Below are positions 57,376 through 64,000 of a DNA stretch of 64,000 nucleotides, one piece after another. Made by a program: the position numbers and the translations under genes. Each line of letters starts with the position of its first letter. Within the stretch, counting starts at the first letter, position 1. The DNA is from Pilatotrama ljubarskyi (lineage: Eukaryota; Basidiomycota; Agaricomycetes; Polyporales; Polyporaceae). The stretch is taken from contig MU277706.1 of NCBI GenBank assembly GCA_022385805.1, positions 89,591 to 153,590 of the forward strand, read 5' to 3'. Under the pieces are notes generated by a model. The model worked only from the letters and a program-made list of their open reading frames with translations. It did not search any database and was not told where the DNA came from.

Positions 57376-60300
57376 TCAGAACACGTCCAGCGAGTGCGGA
57401 CAGTTCGCAGCCGTATGGCCACGCTCCTCGCAGTCCTCGCATATGGTTTCCGAGTAGTCGTCCTGGGACGATGATGTACTCATCCTGCTCGACATGCGCG
57501 GCGGCGCTGCATCTTCCTTGAGCAGGTCGCAGGTGAAGATGTCATGGCCAGGCCTCTCGCAGATCTCGCAGACCTCTTCGCCGGTCTGACCCAGTGAGGA
57601 TAACGTGGACGCGGACGATGCAGGGCGGCGACCCGGATCCTCAGGAAGGTCAGTCTTGGAGGACTTCTTCTGGTTTCGAGTGAGCTTCTCCTTGAGCCGT
57701 TCAAGCTCCCTCTCAAGCTCGTCCTCTCGATAGATCTTGGATTCGATGAGCGACTCGAGCTCGCCAATCTCCTTGTTGAGCTACATCGACAAGTCAGCCT
57801 GCTGTCGTGGCGATGTTCGAAGAGAGACAAACATACATCGTGCACTTGTCGAGCGCTCTTCATCTCAACATCCGCAAGTCTCTTGCGAAGCTGCTCAACT
57901 TCGGTCTGTGGCAAGCGGCTTTGAGTGACTGTATGTTTCCTCAGCTCTGCTGAAGGTGACATACCTCATACTTGGCCTTGAGCTCCTTGTAGCTACGCTG
58001 AAGTGCCTGAACATCATCCTGCGAGGGCGTAGGGGGCGAAGGCGGGTTTTCCCCGTCAAGCATGGCCTCTTCTCTCGCCAGGCTGCGCTCGACATCCTCT
58101 TCGAGCGCCTTGAGGTCCTGTTGAAACATGATCAATCGATGTCTCAGTAGTGCAGATGCAAAGACGAGACTGACCTCGCGGAGCTGCTCTGTCTCTGACA
58201 ACAGAAGCTTGTTCTCCGACTCGAGGACTCTGCACCTCTGCGCAGATGCTGCATTCTCCTTCTGCAGCTCCTGTACGATATGCCTGCAATTCCATCCGTC
58301 AGATCAAAACCTGACAGGGCGAGTTCACAACTTACTTCAGACCAGTGATCTCGTCCCGCGCGGCAGCCAGGTCGTGCTTCGACGACGGCGACGGCGGAGG
58401 TCTCGATTCGTGTCCGTTGATCGGCGTGTCGCGGTTCAGCTTCTTGCGAATCGTGTCGAGCTCCGTCGTACGCTCGTTTACGAGCGCGCGCAGCTCCTCG
58501 ACGACTGCACGTTCGTCTGCGAGCTCCGCCTGTGTACGTTTGAGCGATTCTTGCAGCTGCATGGAACGGGAAGTCAGTTCAGCTATCAGACAGACACAAC
58601 AGGGCCTGCTTACCGTTTGCTTGTCTTCTGCCAACGAGTGCAGCTCGTCGGTCAGACCACTGTCTCCGCTGCTGGCGCGGGCCTGTGCAAGCTGCTGCTT
58701 GAGCTCTGCAATCTCCTCCTGGAGCTTGGCGCGTTCGCTGTTTGCACGCGGAGCCAGCTCGGCCAGCTTCTCTGCCGAGTTGCTCGCAGTCGCCGCGAGG
58801 CCCTCGAGGTCCTACGCACCACGGCCCGCTCGTCGTCAGCGCAAGGAACCTCTCGCCAATGCGACCGCACACTCACCGCAATCTCGTTCCTGAGCGTCTC
58901 GATCTCCGCCCTGGCGTTCTCCAGGGCGACGGTGTTCTCCCGCAGAGCCTCCTCGACCTCCTCGACGCGCACGCGCGCCTTCTCCTCCGACTTGAGCACA
59001 CGCTCGACCTCTTGTCGGCCCTCGAGCAGCTCCTTGCGCATCCCCTCCTCGCGCTCCTTGTACCGCTTCAGCCGCTCGCGCACCACTTGGTCCTCGCGCT
59101 CGTTCGCGGCGCGCGTGTCCTCCAGCATGTCCTCGAGCGTGGCGATCTTCTTCTGTAGATGTTGCACCTGGTCGCGGAGCATCTCGTTCTCGATCTCCGC
59201 TGCTGAGGCGGCCTGCCGTGCTGCTGCACCCGGCGAGACAGGGCGCGCCTGGGTGCGCAGCTGCTCTTCGAGCGATGCGATGAGGTCCTCGAGCTCGTAC
59301 CGCCGGGTATCAGCCGCGCTCAGACGCTCCTCGTACAACGCAATCGTTTCCTGCACAGAACACAAGTCAACCTCCCTGTCTGCCTCAGGGGTAACGAGAT
59401 CAAACGCACCTGTCCAGCCCTCCGCAGCTCGTCGACCTGCCCGCCAAGCTCGCGGCGCTCCTCCTCCAGCTCCGCGTACGCCTTCTCCACGCGCGCCTCC
59501 AGCAGCGCGATCTCCACGTTCTTCGCCTTCAGCACCGCCGCGCTCTCGCTCTGCTCGCCCTCGCGCGCCTCGACCGCCTCCTTGAGCTGCACGATCAGCG
59601 CGTCGCGGTCCTCGAGCTTCGACTGCACGTCGCGCAGCCGCGCCTCGCCCTCCGTGCGCGCTTTCTCGACGTCCCGCGTCGCCTGCTCCGCCGCGCGCTG
59701 CAGAGCCTCGATTGTCGTGTCGCGTTCCGTGAGCGTGCGCTCCGCGGTGCGTGCGGCGGTCTCGAGCTCGGAGACGCGCGCGGCGTGCTGGTCGCGTTCT
59801 GCGACGAGCGATTCGATGCGCTGTGACGCTTCGCGCTCGGCGCCGTCGGCACGGGCGCGGAGGCGCTGGTTCTCGTCCTCGGCCGCGTCCAAGCGGGCTT
59901 GCAGGCGCTCGACCTGGCTTTGGAGCTCGACCAAGTGCGTCGACCCGGACGATGTGCGGGATTCTGGTCGAGGGCTCGAAGGTGTCTTGCTCGTGAGAAG
60001 ACCTGAGATACGGTCTTGGAGCACCTTGCCGCTCATCTCCAGATCAGAGAGGGCCGGCGCGTCCAGTGGAGTCTGCGGCCCGTTGAGCGAGACGGACCGA
60101 CTTGAGAGGGTGGTGCTCGATGGTGATGCGGGAGGGGGCATGGCGATCGCGCTCGGTATCCGGGCACGGGGCGTGTTGCTGAGGGAAGGACGGGATTTCG
60201 AGGGTGTGGTGGACGGCATGCCTATTCCAATCCCTGATGGCCTCGCAACACCTAGGGCCTTGGGAGTGTTGAATGGGGAGCCGGTGCTGCGCGTCGGCGA

Positions 60301-61864
60301 GGAGAGTTGGCGGGCGGCTTGGACAGGGGAGCCGAAGCCGGTGGACCGCGTCGGGCTTGCTGATCCTGCGCCTCGGGCGGGGCTCCCTGTCGTCGCCGCA
60401 CGGGATGTGAGCTGCTTGGCTGTCATCCCAACGTATCTGGAGGCTCGGGAGCCAGGGGTGATGTTTGCTTGCACAGTAGTTGGTCGTCCGGGAGTTACGA
60501 GCGAACGTGCTGTAGTCGCTGAAGGTCGCGGACGCGCAGCAGGGGTCGGTATACCGGGCGTCCTACGTCCAGTAGATGCTGACGGTGTTACTCGACCGTT
60601 GCCTATAGAAGGTGTCACCCGGCCGTTCGACATGGACGGTGTTACACGTCCGTTGGATATGGAAGGCGTCTTGCGGCCATTGCCTAGTGTTGAGAGAGTG
60701 GAGGGCGTCATCCTGCCGGATGCAGAGAAGGAGGGTGTCATCCGTCCGCTGCGTGTCGACGCGACGGACGAGGGTCTGGAGATTCCTACGGTCGGCGCGG
60801 ATAGCTTCGTAGATGCGACGAAGACACCGCAATTGGGTGGACATGTGAAGTATTGTTTTCTTCATTGAGAACGCGTTAGCAAAGGTACGGACATATGGCG
60901 AGACCGCTGGAACCAAGGAAGAGTGGCATGGCCAATGTACGCGCTCTACACCGTGATGCGTTGCGCATTGATACGATGTGTGCGAACTGCCAGACAGACA
61001 CAAAGATATACCGGGGTGTTATTCAAGACCATGCCAGGCGGCAGCAGCGTCAAGATGTACGTCCCTTGGTCGTAGGTGTACGGCACTAGTCCTGTCCGCA
61101 TCGCGACAGGAAGGTCGGACGCTATACGGCTGCTCCAAGCTGACCTCGCAGGTACTTACGGCATCCCCGTTGCGCAGGCAGCATTTGCCAGAGCCAACGA
61201 GATACAGTGCGACGCCGCCGGAGCTAACGGCTTGCGGTAGACATATCAAGAAATTCACTCACCCAGCAACGCTGCCATTATTCTTACCCTTGCCCGCAAA
61301 GCCGCCACTGAGCTTGACACCGGCCCAGAGACCTGGCTTGCCGTCGATTTCTCCCAGATAACGGAGGATGCCTTCGAAGCCAAGAGACTCGATCCGGACA
61401 TTGTCGCCCACCTCGAAGGACCGGCCTGCTCTACTCGAACTCCGGGCAAAGACATCAGACTGCCGGCTCGGCGGACGCGCAGAAATCCTCCCGCTTGCGG
61501 ATGCAGGGGTCCTGGTCGCCCCTGCGCTGACTGCAGACGACGAAGACGCAGCAGAGAGCGGCCGCGCGAGACTGGCGGTGAGCGATCGGGCGCTATTCTG
61601 GACGGATGAAGCGGATGTGGATGGCGAGATGGAGGAGGCGAAGGAGGCATCGCTAATGCGGGGGCCGCGGTGCTGGGCGGGATCGTTCGCGCGGATGGCG
61701 TCGGCGAACGCTCGGTTGATGTATTCGTCCTCGTTCGGGGTCGCGCCTGGTCGTTGGGCAGCGGAAGAGGTGGAGCGGGGCCTGAGGCCGGGTGTTGGGA
61801 TGCTGCTGGGCTTGCCGGGCGTCGGGATGCCCGAGACGCGGCCTTTACCTGGAGTCACCGACAT
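57376..61864 (-). CDS. CLIP-170 homologue (CAP-Gly microtubule plus-end protein)
   Basis: Cytoplasmic linker that tracks microtubule plus ends, like S. pombe Tip1 and mammalian CLIP-170. The start at 61864 opens with two SxIP-type EB1-binding motifs (RVSGIPTPGK and PSSIPTPG). One CAP-Gly domain follows: FEVGDNVRIESLGFEGILRY, LGEIDGKPGLWAGVKL, GKGKNNGSV and YFTCPPNCGVFV. Then come a Ser/Thr/Pro-rich basic linker with short tandem repeats, a coiled coil of about 700 residues running almost to the end, and two C-terminal zinc knuckles (CEICERPGHDIFTC and CEDCEERGHTAANCP), which in CLIPs bind dynein-pathway proteins or the CAP-Gly head. It ends SLDVF. Eight or more introns. The long opposite-strand frames inside are antisense shadows of the coiled coil. 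Confidence 0.95.
60556..60720 (-). repeat. Short tandem repeats in the CLIP linker
   Basis: Imperfect tandem units of about 30 nt encode NGRKTPS, NGRVTPS, NGRVTPS and NGRVTPS-like repeats, each a basic residue followed by Thr-Pro. Basic S/T-P clusters next to a CAP-Gly domain are known to strengthen microtubule binding and are phosphorylation targets; here this is inferred. Confidence 0.6.
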
Positions 61865-62202
61865 GAGGGGTCATTGAACGACGCGGATGGCTATATTCTG
61901 GTTGTACGGGCGTAAGGGAGGGAGTGCAGCGTACTGGAAGAGAAAGACTGAACAAGAACGCTCGACTTCACAACGCGTCCTCTCCAAATCAGGCCATCGC
62001 GTGCGCTCTCCGGGGTCCCTGCTACACGCGGTGTCATCGGTCCGTCTGTGTGCCTCTGTCGAGCGCTTCTCGTTCTTGCACTCGTCCACACTCCAGCCGG
62101 CGGGTCTCGAGAGCAGCAGCGGTCGTCCACTCAGTACCAGTGAGCACAATCAATCTCACTCAAGTACACAGATCTAATGTTTAGGAAGAACAGACAGATA
62201 AA
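61865..62202. other. Divergent promoter between the CLIP gene and bL34m
   Basis: 338 bp separate the two start codons. No other gene seen. Confidence 0.5.
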
Positions 62203-62589
62203 ATGCCGCGGATACCGCCCTCGCTCGCCCGCCTCCTCTCCCGTCCGCCCACCCTCCCGGCCGCAACAGCCATCCCGCGGGCAGCGACCTCCTCCGCGTT
62301 CTTCACCTCCTCCTTGACGCCCCTGCGACCGCTCCTGCCCTCCTCCATCTCCTCCTCTTCTCTTCTACCGCTCGGCTCGCTGGTGTCGCGGTTCAACCTC
62401 GGCCTCAACCTCCCCTCGATCTTCACGCCCGTGTTGCAGGTGCGGCACAACACCAAGGGCCAGGAGTACCAGCCCTCGCAGCGGAAACGGAAGCGCAAGC
62501 ACGGCTTCCTCTCGCGCAAGCGCAGCGTGGACGGGCGCAAGACGTTGGCCCGGAGGCGTGCCAAGGGCAGGCTGTTCCTCTCGCACTAA
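62203..62589 (+). CDS. Mitochondrial large-subunit ribosomal protein bL34m
   Basis: Single-exon gene of 128 residues. The N-terminal two thirds is rich in Ser, Pro, Arg and Leu with no acidic residues, a long mitochondrial targeting sequence. The mature part carries the unmistakable bL34 signature: [20 protein letters not shown], then [18 protein letters not shown], ending FLSH. It sits in the mitoribosome large subunit, bound to 21S/23S-type rRNA. Confidence 0.95.
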   Translation: MPRIPPSLARLLSRPPTLPAATAIPRAATSSAFFTSSLTPLRPLLPSSISSSSLLPLGSLVSRFNLGLNLPSIFTPVLQVRHNTKGQEYQPSQRKRKRKHGFLSRKRSVDGRKTLARRRAKGRLFLSH

Positions 62590-62982
62590 CCGCGAGCTTT
62601 GGGTGAGTTTCCTGGCTGTTCTCCCTTTCTCGTCGTCTGAAGACAGCCTTGTTGTAGAAGGGATGACTGCCGGTGCTATCGTTTAGCACTGTAGAGCCTG
62701 CCTCATGCGACTTCCTATGTTACCGCACTAGACAGGACCTATGCATGTGCGAAGTCAATTCACCATCATCTTCACTCACTACGTCAGGAGACGCTTCGCC
62801 CTGTAATCAATCTCTATTCCTACAAGGGAAGCTGCCATGCAAGATGCATAACGCAAAGCAATACGACAGCGAAAACATAACTGGTAAGGTAAGCCTCAGG
62901 GTCAAGGTCTGGTAAGGGTAGCGCGTTCGCGAGCAACAGAACACCTCCACGTCTCCTCCCATCTTACCATCTCTCCTAGTCC
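62590..62982. other. Convergent 3' region, nothing recognised
   Basis: About 0.4 kb between the bL34m stop and the stop of the right-edge gene. It is AT-richer than its surroundings, as expected for 3' UTRs. Confidence 0.5.
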
Positions 62983-64000
62983 TCATGCCTGCACCGCCTG
63001 CCTCGTCCGACGCACAAAAAGCGGCTCGACGGCCCTCCCAGGACCGCCGCCCAACCCAACCTGGTCCTCAAACACCCTCGCGTCCGGATCCGCCTCCCCA
63101 CCATCCTCTCTGCTATCAATAACAACCATGCTCTCATCCTCGACGTCCTCCTCGCGCATGGGCGACAGCGGCACCCCGCGCATCGCGAAGAATCCGCGCT
63201 CGATCGACGCGACGAGCGCCGAGATGGGCGTCTGCTCGACCGCGGCGGCGCGGTGTGGGACGCGCTGGTGTTCGGGCGTGCGTGCTTCTTGCGGCGGAAT
63301 GGGAATTGGGAGCGGGAGCGGGGGCGGGAGGGATTCAGCGGGGGGAGTGGGGTCGGAGTCGAGGAGGTGAGCGGGAGCGAGGTCCTCTTCTGTCGAACTT
63401 GTGTGAGGGTCGATGGTGTGTTCGTTCACCGCGGGCGAAGCAGCAGGAGCTTTAGAGGGAGACGTAGAGCCCGAAGGGGGAAGGGGGATATTCTCAGGTG
63501 CTGGCGACGGACCCTTGGACACAGCAGGTGCCTCTTCTGGCTTAGCAGCAGGGATGGACTCCACAGCAGCAGAATGCTGTTCTGCAGCCTCGTCCGACGG
63601 CCCGGCCTGTCCAGCGACGGGCTCGGTAACAGCAGCAGACGAAGTCGGCACTTCAGCCTTCGAGGACTCCGGGAGCGGCACCTCAGCCGGAGACACGCTT
63701 TGCGCTCTCGACGGCGGCTCCTGCGTCCCCGCCCTCGACCTCGTACCCGCACTCGCCTTCGACCGCGCGCTATCCCTTGCTACCGGCTTGCTAGCAACAG
63801 CCGCGCTCGATACAGTACGAGTCCGCTCTCGGACCGTAACAGTAGAAGCAGCACCTGCAGCACCCGGACGAGATGGAACGACCGGCTTGGACGACGGCAG
63901 CGTCCTCGAGCTCGGCTTGCGCGCCAAGCCCTGCGTCCTCTCCTTCTCTTGCACCTGTGTCTTCTCCTTCTCCCGCTCAGCAGCACGCGCCCTCGCGCTC
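62983..64000 (-). CDS. C-terminal part of a low-complexity orphan protein (5' end outside window)
   Basis: One open frame runs from the right edge to a stop at 62983. At the edge it starts with an Arg/Glu/Lys-rich, coiled-coil-like stretch (AAEREKEKTQVQEKERTQ). A Ser/Arg-rich basic region follows, then a long Pro/Ala/Ser/Glu-rich disordered part. A more ordered short motif near the end, TPISALVASIERGFFAMRG, looks conserved. After an acidic patch comes GLGGGPGRAVEPLFVRRTRQ. No family was recognised. The lack of stops over a full kilobase and the consistent codon use support it as coding. Confidence 0.7.
   Translation of the reverse strand, partial: SARARAAEREKEKTQVQEKERTQGLARKPSSRTLPSSKPVVPSRPGAAGAASTVTVRERTRTVSSAAVASKPVARDSARSKASAGTRSRAGTQEPPSRAQSVSPAEVPLPESSKAEVPTSSAAVTEPVAGQAGPSDEAAEQHSAAVESIPAAKPEEAPAVSKGPSPAPENIPLPPSGSTSPSKAPAASPAVNEHTIDPHTSSTEEDLAPAHLLDSDPTPPAESLPPPLPLPIPIPPQEARTPEHQRVPHRAAAVEQTPISALVASIERGFFAMRGVPLSPMREEDVEDESMVVIDSREDGGEADPDARVFEDQVGLGGGPGRAVEPLFVRRTRQAVQA

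Noticed and set aside
58128..60868. Two very long plus-strand frames (485 and 428 codons) opposite the CLIP gene
   Set aside because: They are antisense to a GC-rich coiled-coil gene whose minus-strand protein has clear domains; their Ser/Arg-rich products look like shadows.

Overview
The window is nuclear DNA of a filamentous basidiomycete, most likely a mushroom-forming Agaricomycete. The evidence is many short spliceosomal introns (about 50-90 nt) with fungal-type splice sites, GC-rich coding sequence, short intergenic spaces, and proteins that fit fungal families: Gti1/Pac2 (WOPR), a Cys3/MetR-type bZIP, Ppg1, Ymc1, and a Tip1/CLIP-170 with zinc knuckles. There is no sign of operons, CRISPR, rRNA or an autonomous transposon, and I could not recognise a tRNA. 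The species cannot be named from sequence alone.

Left part (1-17.7 kb): a membrane-anchored Mcy1-type cysteine synthase (minus, runs off the left edge) is divergent from a small CoA-binding protein. Next come an acidic orphan membrane protein, a GPI-anchored aspartic protease (minus) divergent from eIF2-alpha (plus), a Ymc1-like mitochondrial carrier (minus), a small orphan, the NADH pyrophosphatase Npy1/NUDT12 (plus), and a Ser/Pro-rich orphan (minus).

Middle part (17.7-51.5 kb): recognisable genes are scattered between long stretches in which I see no convincing gene. They are a CRAL-TRIO lipid-transfer protein with a C-terminal membrane anchor (plus), a Ppg1-type protein phosphatase (minus), a C2H2 transcription factor (plus), the splicing factor Cwc24/RNF113 (minus), a Cys3-like bZIP (minus), a bacterial-type mannose-1-phosphate guanylyltransferase (minus), a small coiled-coil protein and a WOPR master-regulator type factor (minus). 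The 38.4-45.0 and 46.0-51.5 kb stretches hold isolated exon-like segments on the plus strand that I could not assemble.

Right part (51.5-64 kb): dense housekeeping genes. A glycolipid transfer protein (minus) is divergent from free methionine-R-sulfoxide reductase (plus). Then come cysteinyl-tRNA synthetase with a likely mitochondrial/cytosolic double start (minus), a CLIP-170 homologue (minus) divergent from mitochondrial ribosomal protein bL34m (plus), and the C-terminal end of a low-complexity protein (minus, off the right edge).

Working together: the genes do not form one pathway. Four touch sulfur amino acids (Mcy1-type cysteine synthase, Cys3-like bZIP, fRMsr, CysRS) but are spread over 57 kb, so this may be chance. 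Exon joins were done by hand from splice sites, reading phase and remembered family alignments. Where I give exact exon ends, the phases were checked.
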